A stretch of DNA of 5,773 nucleotides from DAOTUB01 sp034437455 (GCA_034437455.1 DAOTUB010000253.1:1-5773), one strand, 5' to 3'; counted from the first letter of the stretch, positions 1 through 5,321 are shown. Numbers and translations are program-made. The notes: generated from the sequence alone by a model not told the origin.

Positions 1-139
1 CCTGGCCGGCGTCGCCGGCGACCTGCCCGAGGGCGTGATCTACTACCTGACCGGCCTGGTCCCGCAGCAACAGCGCGGCGTCCTGGGCGCCGTGCGGCGC
101 CGCTTTGAGGGTGCTTCGAGGGTGGTGGGGGGGGATTGA
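1..139 (+). CDS. C-terminal fragment of an unidentified protein
   Basis: Reading from base 2, 45 sense codons run to a TGA at 137-139. The fragment is GC-rich with strong G/C preference at third positions, typical of a real gene in a high-GC genome. It contains the stretch GVIYYLTGLVPQQQRGVL, followed by a basic helix-like segment (VRRRFEG) and a short glycine-rich tail. No catalytic motif or family signature is visible in so short a piece, so I assign no function. Support for it being genuine is the codon bias and a good intrinsic terminator starting 22 bases after the stop. Its composition contrasts with the AT-rich DNA that follows, so it probably marks the edge of the host backbone. Confidence 0.6.
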   Translation, partial: LAGVAGDLPEGVIYYLTGLVPQQQRGVLGAVRRRFEGASRVVGGD

Positions 140-160
140 GTTGGTTTTTGGTTAGTGTCG

Positions 161-190
161 AGCCCTGGCCTGTGTGCGGGTCGGGGCTTT
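161..190 (+). terminator. Intrinsic terminator of the upstream gene
   Basis: Bases 161-171 (AGCCCTGGCCT) pair with 178-188 (GGGTCGGGGCT) as an 11-bp stem with three G-T wobbles around a 6-base loop (172-177). A T-rich tail follows (TTTTGTGTTTCTT, 188-200). It starts 22 bases after the stop at 139. A competing pairing exists between CCCTGGCC (163-170) and GGCCAGGG (208-215), but the compact hairpin with the T tail is the better terminator. Confidence 0.65.
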
Positions 191-574
191 TGTGTTTCTT
201 GCTCGGCGGCCAGGGTGGACGGTGTTATAGCAAGTCTATGGGCTTTTGTTCATAATATCAGGAGAGTGTTGTAGATCGCGCAATCTCACCGCGCACGGTA
301 AGCCAAGCTACCGCACACACACGCAGCCCCAGATGCAGTTTCTGGTGTTTGGCGCCAGATAGTCACGTGCTCCTTCCCATCCACTTGGAGCAAACTTGGT
401 GATTGACTCACCAATAACTCTCTATTCAAGCCAAAAAGGCTCTCAATATCTGTCGCAAACTTACTTGAGGGAACAAAAATACCCATCTGACATATCTCAG
501 GTCCCGATCAAAAATGTGCATTGAAAATAAAATACCGCCAATGGTTTTGAAGACTTCCCAATGTCTCAAGATTG
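191..574. other. AT-rich gap with no convincing gene
   Basis: This ~380-base stretch separates the terminator at 161-190 from the promoter of the protease operon. Composition shifts from GC-rich to AT-rich within it, around 220-240. The only open frame of note is on the minus strand from 486 to 286 (66 codons, ATG start). It has no Shine-Dalgarno sequence close to its ATG and no recognisable domain, so I do not call it a gene, although nothing rules it out. A short self-complementary TGGCGCCA lies at 350-357. I see no tRNA, CRISPR or insertion-sequence ends here. The stretch may contain the left boundary of the acquired AT-rich segment. Confidence 0.5.
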
Positions 575-583
575 TGCTAAAAT
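575..583 (+). promoter_or_regulatory. Extended -10 promoter of the protease/toxin-antitoxin operon
   Basis: TGCTAAAAT (575-583) fits the extended -10 form TGnTAtAAT. No good -35 sits at normal spacing: TTGAAG at 547-552 is 25 bases away. An extended -10 promoter can work without one. Transcription would start near 590, giving a ~44-base leader before the ATG at 634. Confidence 0.45.
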
Positions 584-633
584 AATAAAATAAGAGGGTC
601 AAGAATGGGGGGCATTAATGGTAAGGGGGCAAT

Positions 634-1638
634 ATGTATCAAGACCGTCTTGAACTTTATAGGAAACTTGAACGAGAGCGTAACTCAAAGCTGCTAGTTT
701 ATGTTACGGGCGATCGTCAGGGGCTAGAGACTCAAATCCATCCAGAGGTTCTAAACTTGCTTGTTGACCACATGGATGCGATAGGAGTTGTTCCCAAGAT
801 TTCGCTCTATCTCTACACACGGGGAGGTCAAACACTTGCTGCTTGGAGCATTGCTAATCTAATTGATCAGTTCTGCAATAACTTCGAGGTTCTCATTCCT
901 TCGAAAGCGCACAGTGCAGGGACACTAATATGCTTGGGAGCTAATGCTTTGGTTATGACAAAGCAAGCAACTCTTGGCCCCATCGATCCCAGTGTTAATA
1001 CACCGCTCAATCCGCCAGTTCCTGGCGGGCCACCTATGGCTCGATATCCTGTTAGTGTTGAGGCAATAAATGGTTTTATCGAACTTGCTAAGGAGATCGG
1101 CGAGCGAACTGGTACGGATATGGCGTCTTTTCTATCGGCACTAACTGCCAATGTACATCCTCTTGTTCTTGGGCAAGCATATCGCACACGAGGGCAAATT
1201 AGAATGCTTGGAAGCAGATTGCTTTCTAGGCATATGAATGGCAATGATAAAATTGAGAAGATTCTTTCGTTTCTCTGTAGCGAGTCCGGTAGTCACGATT
1301 ACACGATCTATCGTCAGGAAGCAAGAGATGATCTTGGATTGAATGTGGAGTCTCCTAGTGAAGAACTATATGGTATAATGAAAGTAATTTACGATGATAT
1401 AGCTGATGAGCTCAAACTCACTGATCCTTATAATCCTACAGTGTTGCTGGGTGGGGAGAATAAAGTGGCTTATGAATTTAGGCGAGCTGTTGTTGAGAGT
1501 TTAGATGGTGGAAGCCACCAGTTCAGAAGTAAAGGATTTCTGAGAAAACATCAGGTTGTGGACTCCAACACCGGTGTTGCTCAAGAGGGCATAGAGGACA
1601 AGCGAATATTTGAGGGGTGGAAGTATGAGCAATTATAG
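634..1638 (+). CDS. SDH-family Clp-fold serine protease
   Basis: A 334-residue protein resembling the serine dehydrogenase proteinase (SDH_protease, formerly DUF114) family, a ClpP/SppA-like fold placed in MEROPS S49. The nucleophile is probably Ser94 in the turn KAHSAGT (91-97), preceded by the glycine-rich strand-turn YTRGGQT (61-67) that forms the oxyanion region in this fold. The family's Ser-Asp-His order is met by Asp118 in GPIDPS and His175 in NVHPLVLGQ. The C-terminal third (about 218-260) is helical with the family-like stretch HDYTIYRQEARDDLGL. There is no signal peptide or membrane segment, so it is probably cytoplasmic. The ATG at 634 follows AAGGGGG (623-629) by four bases. Its last 14 bases overlap the antitoxin gene, implying one transcript and coupled translation. 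The gene is AT-rich relative to flanking genes, consistent with transfer. Substrates are unknown; the neighbouring antitoxin is a candidate by position only. Confidence 0.82.
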   Translation: MYQDRLELYRKLERERNSKLLVYVTGDRQGLETQIHPEVLNLLVDHMDAIGVVPKISLYLYTRGGQTLAAWSIANLIDQFCNNFEVLIPSKAHSAGTLICLGANALVMTKQATLGPIDPSVNTPLNPPVPGGPPMARYPVSVEAINGFIELAKEIGERTGTDMASFLSALTANVHPLVLGQAYRTRGQIRMLGSRLLSRHMNGNDKIEKILSFLCSESGSHDYTIYRQEARDDLGLNVESPSEELYGIMKVIYDDIADELKLTDPYNPTVLLGGENKVAYEFRRAVVESLDGGSHQFRSKGFLRKHQVVDSNTGVAQEGIEDKRIFEGWKYEQL

Positions 1639-1885
1639 TCCAAATTCCGGTCAAGATATTGTCTATCTGGATCTTAGCACCTCTGCGATAGGTGCATCAC
1701 TATTTCAATCATCAGCCGATCCAGCAGGTCTTGCAAGCATAATGCCCAAGTTCTCACTTTTTTACTCAAAGACAGTTCCGGTCTCAATTAAACCTAGGAT
1801 TCCAGGACTACACCCTGGAGCGATCTGGACGAGTGAGGACTTTGATGACGCGCTACCAGACGAATTCTGGACTGGGAGTGAATGA
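1625..1885 (+). CDS. Antitoxin-like partner of the PIN toxin
   Basis: An 86-residue protein. Its C-terminal part (about 57-86) has the pattern seen in antitoxins paired with VapC/PIN toxins of this class: KPRIPGLHPGAIW followed by the acidic-aromatic tail SEDFDDALPDEFW, which in such antitoxins lies against the toxin active site. The N-terminal ~55 residues (MSNYSPNSGQDIVYL onward) do not look like the usual Phd/YefM domain, and I recognise no DNA-binding motif there. The ATG at 1625 is chosen because GAGGGG (1612-1617) lies seven bases upstream; a TTG at 1610 in the same frame would add five residues. The start lies inside the protease gene and the stop overlaps the toxin start as ATGA, so the three genes form one operon. 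It is expected to neutralise the downstream toxin. The other two frames over the N-terminal region do not contain a hidden Phd domain, so a simple frameshift is unlikely. Confidence 0.75.
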   Translation: MSNYSPNSGQDIVYLDLSTSAIGASLFQSSADPAGLASIMPKFSLFYSKTVPVSIKPRIPGLHPGAIWTSEDFDDALPDEFWTGSE

Positions 1886-2268
1886 AGCTCTTGCTCGATA
1901 CGCACGCTTTCATCTGGTGGGATAGCGATCCTTCCAAACTCCCCTCAAGAGTTATCTCCCTGTGCCAAGATCGCAAAAACATCCTCTTACTGAGTGTTGT
2001 AAGCATTTGGGAGATCCAGATCAAGCATCAATTAGGTAAGCTGAGACTTGATCTTCCCTTAGCAAGGTTGATCGAAACTCATCAGGAAGTCAATGAGGTC
2101 GAAGTACTTCCTGTAGTGTTAGAGCATGTCTTGGAACTGGGGAATCTGCCGACTCCACACAAGGATCCGTTTGATCGTTTACTGATCGCCCAAGCAAGAA
2201 CTGAGGGGGCAATCTTTCTAAGCCAGGATTCAGTTTTCGAAGACTATCCAGTCAGGGTACTTTGGTGA
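1882..2268 (+). CDS. PIN-domain ribonuclease toxin, VapC-like (Sll0205-type)
   Basis: A 128-residue single-domain PIN protein of normal length. Expected metal-binding acidic residues are present: Asp6 in LLLDTHAFIWW, Glu44 in VSIWEIQIK, Asp95 and Asp98 in HKDPFDRLL, and Asp116 in LSQD. The DTHAFIWW opening and HxDPFDR motif are typical of the Sll0205-like VapC subgroup (COG3744). Such toxins are Mg-dependent endoribonucleases that cleave tRNA or rRNA and stop growth when their antitoxin is lost; the target here cannot be predicted. The start ATG overlaps the antitoxin stop (ATGA) with GGGAG just upstream, the standard coupling arrangement. The gene ends 23 bases before a strong terminator, closing the operon. 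All catalytic positions look intact, so it is probably active. Confidence 0.9.
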   Translation: MKLLLDTHAFIWWDSDPSKLPSRVISLCQDRKNILLLSVVSIWEIQIKHQLGKLRLDLPLARLIETHQEVNEVEVLPVVLEHVLELGNLPTPHKDPFDRLLIAQARTEGAIFLSQDSVFEDYPVRVLW

Positions 2269-2291
2269 TAGAAGTTCTGTCACTGTTTGCG

Positions 2292-2323
2292 AAAGCGGGG
2301 TAGCTCTTGCTACCCCGCTTTTT
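2292..2323 (+). terminator. Strong intrinsic terminator of the protease/toxin-antitoxin operon
   Basis: AAGCGGGGTAGC (2293-2304) pairs perfectly with GCTACCCCGCTT (2309-2320) around a TCTT tetraloop. The stem can be extended by A2292-T2321, and the T run covers 2319-2323. It begins 23 bases after the toxin stop. It should cleanly isolate the upstream operon from the ATPase gene. Confidence 0.93.
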
Positions 2324-2463
2324 AGTTGACTTGCTAGCCGTAAAGCTTTGAACGAAATCCTACTTTTAAGAAAAGAGTGTGGGCGTGAACATGTGTACAT
2401 CTGGTCCATACTTACAGACGACTTGGCTAATCAACGCTTTTCCAAAGTTCTCAAGCACGTTGT

Positions 2464-2481
2464 CATTATCTAGAGATAATG
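2464..2481. promoter_or_regulatory. 18-bp palindrome just upstream of the -35 (operator candidate)
   Basis: CATTATCT (2464-2471) and AGATAATG (2474-2481) are perfect inverted repeats around an AG centre, ending four bases before the -35 hexamer at 2486. The half-site CATTATC occurs again at 2526-2532 in the centre of the larger palindrome downstream of the -10. This is the right size and place for a dimeric regulator site; no regulator is identified. Confidence 0.45.
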
Positions 2482-2485
2482 CCCC

Positions 2486-2514
2486 TTGACATCCGCCCAG
2501 GCTATCTGTAAAAT
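2486..2514 (+). promoter_or_regulatory. Near-consensus sigma70 promoter of the ATPase gene
   Basis: TTGACA (2486-2491) and TAAAAT (2509-2514) are separated by 17 bases, which is optimal. Transcription would start near 2521, inside the palindrome at 2511-2553. The promoter sits between two palindromic elements, so it is probably tightly controlled despite its strength. Confidence 0.75.
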
Positions 2515-2553
2515 AACGTAACGCACATTATCATAACGTGCTTTACGTTATTT
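2511..2553. repeat. 43-bp imperfect palindrome over the transcription start
   Basis: The arms 2511-2531 and 2533-2553 are complementary at 19 of 21 positions around C2532; the mismatched pairs are 2522/2542 and 2527/2537. The outer 11 bases (AAATAACGTAA against TTACGTTATTT) are perfect. ATAACGT occurs three times, at 2513-2519, 2533-2539 and, inverted, at 2545-2551. The predicted start of transcription lies within the left arm, so the complete hairpin would not form in the RNA. A DNA operator is therefore more likely than an RNA structure. A mobile-element relic is the alternative. Confidence 0.7.
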
Positions 2554-2556
2554 CGC

Positions 2557-2562
2557 AGGAGG
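2557..2562 (+). promoter_or_regulatory. Ribosome binding site that fixes the ATPase start
   Basis: AGGAGG lies eight bases before the ATG at 2571. The in-frame GTG at 2538 lies inside the palindrome and has no such site. The protein from 2571 also begins MFIDRQREL, the usual N-terminus of this ATPase family, so 2571 is the start. Confidence 0.85.
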
Positions 2563-2570
2563 CCGTCGAT

Positions 2571-4016
2571 ATGTTCATAGACCGCCAGAGGGAACTAAAG
2601 ACGCTGGACAAGTTCCACCACGGGCCTGGCCCAGGGCTGCTCATCCTTTACGGCCGGCGGCGGGTGGGCAAAACGCGCTTATTGTCACACTGGATAGACC
2701 GGGGTGTGGAGCAGGCTTTCTACTGGATGGCCACCACCCACAGCCTGGCTTATCAGTTGCAGGATTTTGCCCAGAAACTGCAGAGTTTTGACCCGCGTAT
2801 CCCGGACATGGCACAGTTGCGTTTCCGCACCTGGGAAGAGGCATTTGAGTATATTGCAGATTTGGCCAAGGCCAGCGACACTCCGCTGACGGTCGTGCTC
2901 GACGAGTTCACCTACCTCATTCGTCAAGAACCGGCATTGGTCAGCGTCTTGCAGAGGTTGTGGGATCACAAATTCCCTGAGAGTCCCAACTTGCGGCTCA
3001 TCCTGAGCGGTTCGATGGTCGGTATGATAGAGCGGGAGGTGTTGGCTTATCAGGCGCCATTATATGGGCGGGCGACGCATATCCTCAAACTAGAGCCGTT
3101 GGAATTCGGTGTCTTGTCCGAGATGTTTCCCCAGCACAGTCCGGCGCAACGGGTGGCCATCTATGCCATCTGCGGGGGAGTGCCGGCGTATCTACGGCTG
3201 TTCACCCGCGCTCGGCGCATCGACGAAGCGTTGCTGGAGCACGTGCTTGAGCCGGGTAACATGATGCTGGCGGACCCGCACCTGATCCTGCACGATCAGC
3301 TTCAGGACCCGCATACTTATCAGACGGTGTTATCGGTGATCGCCCACGGCTTTCACACCTGGAGTGACATCGCCAAGATGGCCCAGTTGTCGGAAAACAG
3401 CATCGGGGCTTATTTGCAGACCTTGCAGGTACTGGGACTGGTAGAAAAGCGTGAGCCGGTGCTTGCCTCGCCCCGCTCGCGGCGCGGACGTTATCATGTC
3501 AGCGATCCCTATTTGCGCTTCTATTACCGCTTCATAGAGCCGCACCTGAGCGACATTCAGCGCGGAAAATTAAAGGCTGCGGTGCGTGTCATTGTGGATG
3601 ACCTGCGGGCCTTCACCGGCACGTACACCTTTGAGGAACTGTGCCGCGAGTGGGTGCGGGCGGAGGCGTATCGCGGCGGGTTGGGATTCACGCCCGAAGA
3701 GGTGGGCGCCTACTGGGGCGGCACCCGTGGGCAAGGTGTCCAGTTGGACGTGGTGGCGGCCAGTCGTCGGGATAAGCGGCTGTTCATCGGTGAAGTGAAA
3801 TGGGGACAAGGCGACGTGTCGCGCAACGTCTTGAGGGATCTGATCAAACGCAGCAAGCGCATGCCGCAGGTCAAGGGGGGCTGGCAGGTACAGTACGGGC
3901 TGTTTGCCCGCGAAGGATTTACAGATGCGGCGAAGGACGAGGCCCAGCGGCTCGGCGCGCGGTTGGTGACTTTGGAGGAGCTGGAGCGGACGCTGAGGGA
4001 GTATGCGTCTGTGTGA
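2571..4016 (+). CDS. COG1672-type P-loop ATPase with C-terminal DUF234/PD-(D/E)XK-like domain
   Basis: A 481-residue cytoplasmic protein of the ATPase_2 (PF01637) plus DUF234 (PF03008) architecture. The opening MFIDRQREL is family-typical. Walker A is GRRRVGKT (28-35), Walker B LTVVLDEF (106-113, Asp111 and Glu112), a sensor-like strand LILSGSMVG (143-151), and a conserved Arg167 in LYGRATH that could act as an arginine finger. A winged-helix-like segment spans about 250-300 (WSDIAKMAQLSENSIGAYL), followed by YHVSDPYLRFYYRF (308-321). The C-terminal domain carries Asp393 in QLDVVA and Glu408-Lys410 in IGEVKW, the acidic-ExK pattern of PD-(D/E)XK nucleases, with an upstream Glu near 355-360. 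Nuclease activity is not established for the family, and its biological role is poorly known. It is monocistronic, behind its own promoter and two palindromes. It is GC-rich, unlike the upstream operon. It could be autoregulated through its wing-helix region, which is inference. Confidence 0.88.
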   Translation: MFIDRQRELKTLDKFHHGPGPGLLILYGRRRVGKTRLLSHWIDRGVEQAFYWMATTHSLAYQLQDFAQKLQSFDPRIPDMAQLRFRTWEEAFEYIADLAKASDTPLTVVLDEFTYLIRQEPALVSVLQRLWDHKFPESPNLRLILSGSMVGMIEREVLAYQAPLYGRATHILKLEPLEFGVLSEMFPQHSPAQRVAIYAICGGVPAYLRLFTRARRIDEALLEHVLEPGNMMLADPHLILHDQLQDPHTYQTVLSVIAHGFHTWSDIAKMAQLSENSIGAYLQTLQVLGLVEKREPVLASPRSRRGRYHVSDPYLRFYYRFIEPHLSDIQRGKLKAAVRVIVDDLRAFTGTYTFEELCREWVRAEAYRGGLGFTPEEVGAYWGGTRGQGVQLDVVAASRRDKRLFIGEVKWGQGDVSRNVLRDLIKRSKRMPQVKGGWQVQYGLFAREGFTDAAKDEAQRLGARLVTLEELERTLREYASV

Positions 4017-4039
4017 TGGGTGTCTGGGGCGCCCGTTGA

Positions 4040-4165
4040 ATTCATCGGGAGCGCCATCGCATCTCGTCCCAGGACCTGCTGCTGCGCGCCTATCGTTTCA
4101 GCCTCTTGCACGGCACCGCTGTTGAGCCCGCAGCACAGCCGCGTCGTCCCCAAGAATTGCCCGGC
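4040..4165 (+). pseudogene. Possible decayed coding fragment between the ATPase and PIN genes
   Basis: The 153 bases between the convergent ends hold no intact gene. One plus-strand frame, open from 4040 just after a TGA at 4037-4039, reads IHRERHRISSQDLLLRAYRF and continues SLLHGTAVEPAAQPRR, which looks protein-like in composition and codon use. It has no start codon or ribosome site and runs out into the antisense of the PIN gene. I cannot assign a family; an internal piece of a PD-(D/E)XK transposase/Rpn-like protein is one thought, unproven. It could equally be chance open frame in GC-rich DNA. Confidence 0.22.
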
Positions 4166-4169
4166 GCGG

Positions 4170-4625
4170 TCATTTCTCGCTCCGCGTCAACTGCCCTCGC
4201 ACCCAATCCAAAGTGTCTCCGGGCGTCCCGATGCGCAGGCCTGAGCGCTCTGCCACACCGGGGTCGTCGATAAAATGCCGGCGGTTGAGCGTCACCAGAA
4301 AATCGACCTTTGCTTGCATCGCCGCCAGGACGATGGGCACATCGGCCTGGTGATGAATGATGTCATGCTGCGCAGCGACCGCATCGGGCGCGGGGTCGCG
4401 CACGATCTGCAGGCCGCTGCTGCGCAACGCCGCGCGATAGTAAGGCAAGGCCTGGGGAACCTTGCGCGCCAGGGCGCGTTCGGTCTCGGTCAGGACCTGT
4501 TCCGACACGATGATGCCGATCCGTCCCGCTTCCGACAGAATCAGCAACGCGCGTGACGCCCCCGTCGCCGAGACGACACCGGCAAACAGTGCGCTACTGT
4601 CAAGAAACAGATTAGGTCTCGGCAT
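4170..4625 (-). CDS. PIN-domain toxin of the AbrB-associated module (COG1569-like)
   Basis: A 151-residue PIN protein starting MPRPNLFLDSSALFAGV. Candidate metal ligands are Asp9, Glu47 in VLTETER, Asp95 in HHQADVPIVLAA and Asp108 in KVDFLVT. The last canonical Asp, normally in the VTxD motif, is Asn114 here (LVTLNRRHF). Asp120 and Asp121 follow closely, so activity may be kept, altered or lost. The C-terminal segment RIGTPGDTLDWVR is a common ending in this group. The start at 4625 is preferred over an in-frame ATG at 4670 because AGGAGC (4629-4634, minus strand) precedes it and because the longer form adds 15 basic residues absent from the family. It overlaps the 3' end of the AbrB gene by 14 bases, so the pair is translationally coupled. 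It is expected to be an endoribonuclease toxin held in check by the upstream antitoxin. Confidence 0.85.
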   Translation of the reverse strand: MPRPNLFLDSSALFAGVVSATGASRALLILSEAGRIGIIVSEQVLTETERALARKVPQALPYYRAALRSSGLQIVRDPAPDAVAAQHDIIHHQADVPIVLAAMQAKVDFLVTLNRRHFIDDPGVAERSGLRIGTPGDTLDWVRGQLTRSEK

Positions 4626-4887
4626 AGTGCTCCTGATAGTAGTCCTCGCGCTCTTGATCCAGCGCCTCAAGCATGTCCTCGAGCGACACGTCCTGGCTCT
4701 CCATCAAATCAGCGACCTGATCGCCCAGGCGGGCCAACTGGGAGACGCGGGGCACCAACAGCAAAGCGCCCTCCCCCAAATCGACCAGGGTCAGCACATC
4801 CCCCTCTTTGAAATTGTACTGGCGGCGCAACTCGACGGGCAGTGTGATCAAGCCCTTGCGTCGAATCTGCACGGATGTGGTGCTCAT
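4612..4887 (-). CDS. AbrB/MazE-type antitoxin (SpoVT-AbrB domain)
   Basis: A 91-residue protein. Residues 4-48 form a swapped-hairpin AbrB DNA-binding domain: SVQIRRKGLITLPVELR, then FKEGDVLTLVDLGEGALLLVPR. Residues 50-91 are an acidic helical tail (SLEDMLEALDQEREDYYQEH) that should bind and block the PIN toxin encoded next. In such modules the antitoxin dimer also represses its own operon; a palindrome at 4902-4924 just upstream is the obvious candidate site. The start ATG (4887-4885) has AAAAGGAGG four bases upstream (AGGAGG at 4897-4892), a perfect Shine-Dalgarno. It is the first gene of a two-gene minus-strand operon that runs convergently toward the ATPase. Confidence 0.93.
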   Translation of the reverse strand: MSTTSVQIRRKGLITLPVELRRQYNFKEGDVLTLVDLGEGALLLVPRVSQLARLGDQVADLMESQDVSLEDMLEALDQEREDYYQEHYAET

Positions 4888-4901
4888 TTTGCCTCCTTTT
4901 T

Positions 4902-4924
4902 GGAAGAATTTCCGAATTTCTTCC
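4902..4924. promoter_or_regulatory. 23-bp palindromic operator candidate of the AbrB-PIN operon
   Basis: GGAAGAATTTC (4902-4912) and GAATTTCTTCC (4914-4924) form an inverted repeat around C4913 with one mismatched pair (4909/4917). On the minus strand it lies immediately downstream of the -10 and covers the expected transcription start, so a bound AbrB-type dimer would block initiation. This matches the usual autoregulation of such modules. Confidence 0.6.
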
Positions 4925-4925
4925 C

Positions 4926-4954
4926 ATTATAGCCCTAGTAGGCGGAGAAAGCAA
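4926..4954 (-). promoter_or_regulatory. Sigma70-like promoter of the AbrB-PIN operon
   Basis: Read on the minus strand, TTGCTT (4954-4949) and a perfect TATAAT (4931-4926) are separated by 17 bases. Transcription would start near 4919, within the palindrome, leaving a ~32-base leader with the perfect ribosome site before the ATG at 4887. Confidence 0.75.
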
Positions 4955-5039
4955 TACTGTCGTTCGGTCGATCTCCCATCCTGCTTTTTTCCATCTACCT
5001 TTCTTTTCAAGCATCCCCGACAACTGGACCCTTTGTTGC

Positions 5040-5068
5040 TTGACTTGTTTGTCCATCGCGGCTATACT
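5040..5068 (+). promoter_or_regulatory. Sigma70-like promoter of the secreted LVIVD protein gene
   Basis: TTGACT (5040-5045) and TATACT (5063-5068) are separated by 17 bases. The start of transcription would be near 5075, about 247 bases before the ATG at 5322. It is divergent from the AbrB-PIN promoter at 4926-4954, with ~85 bases between the two -35 elements. Confidence 0.65.
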
Positions 5069-5074
5069 AGGGAC

Positions 5075-5305
5075 GACATTCATTATTGACCGCGTCGGTT
5101 GGCTGCCCGACCGCCTCACATAGCCAATCATTGACCATGTCGTGACCCCCATCTCTGAAAAAGCCGAGCAAGCCGAACCAACCGTCCAAAGCCGATCGGG
5201 TAATCGCACGCGTTCACCAAGTTCGGTTTTTGTCGTTGAGCCGTGCCCTCCGATAGGTTGAGCGCGTAGGGTTGCCTGGACGCTCGCCTGTCCGGTGCCA
5301 GGATC
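5075..5305 (+). other. Long 5' leader with possible structure, no gene
   Basis: This predicted untranslated leader holds no convincing ORF. AGCCGA occurs three times (5162, 5171, 5190). AAGCCGAAC (5170-5178) can pair with GTTCGGTTT (5221-5229) using one wobble, and the right arm runs into TTTTT (5227-5231). The ~42-base loop includes the self-complementary CCGATCGG (5192-5199). That could be an attenuator-like element, but I do not recognise any known riboswitch. Confidence 0.3.
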
Positions 5306-5321
5306 AAAAGGAGGTGCTGAG

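Noticed and set aside
286..486. Minus-strand 66-codon ORF in the AT-rich gap
   Set aside because: No ribosome binding site near its ATG, no recognisable domain, and no clear promoter; it does not overlap another gene, so it stays possible but unsupported.
547..583. TTGAAG at 547-552 as the -35 of the protease operon promoter
   Set aside because: The 25-base spacing to TAAAAT is too long; the extended -10 motif explains the promoter better.
2538..2570. GTG at 2538 as an earlier start of the ATPase
   Set aside because: It lies inside the palindrome with no Shine-Dalgarno, whereas the ATG at 2571 has a perfect AGGAGG and gives the family-typical N-terminus.
4028..4055. Hairpin GGCGCCCG / CGGGAGCGCC after the ATPase as a terminator
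   Set aside because: The stem has a two-base bulge and a ten-base loop, and no T run follows, so it is not a convincing intrinsic terminator.
4626..4670. Longer form of the minus-strand PIN toxin starting at 4670
   Set aside because: It would add 15 basic residues (MRRWIKSARTTIRST) antisense-like to the AbrB reading frame; the ATG at 4625 has a good ribosome site and the normal PIN N-terminus.
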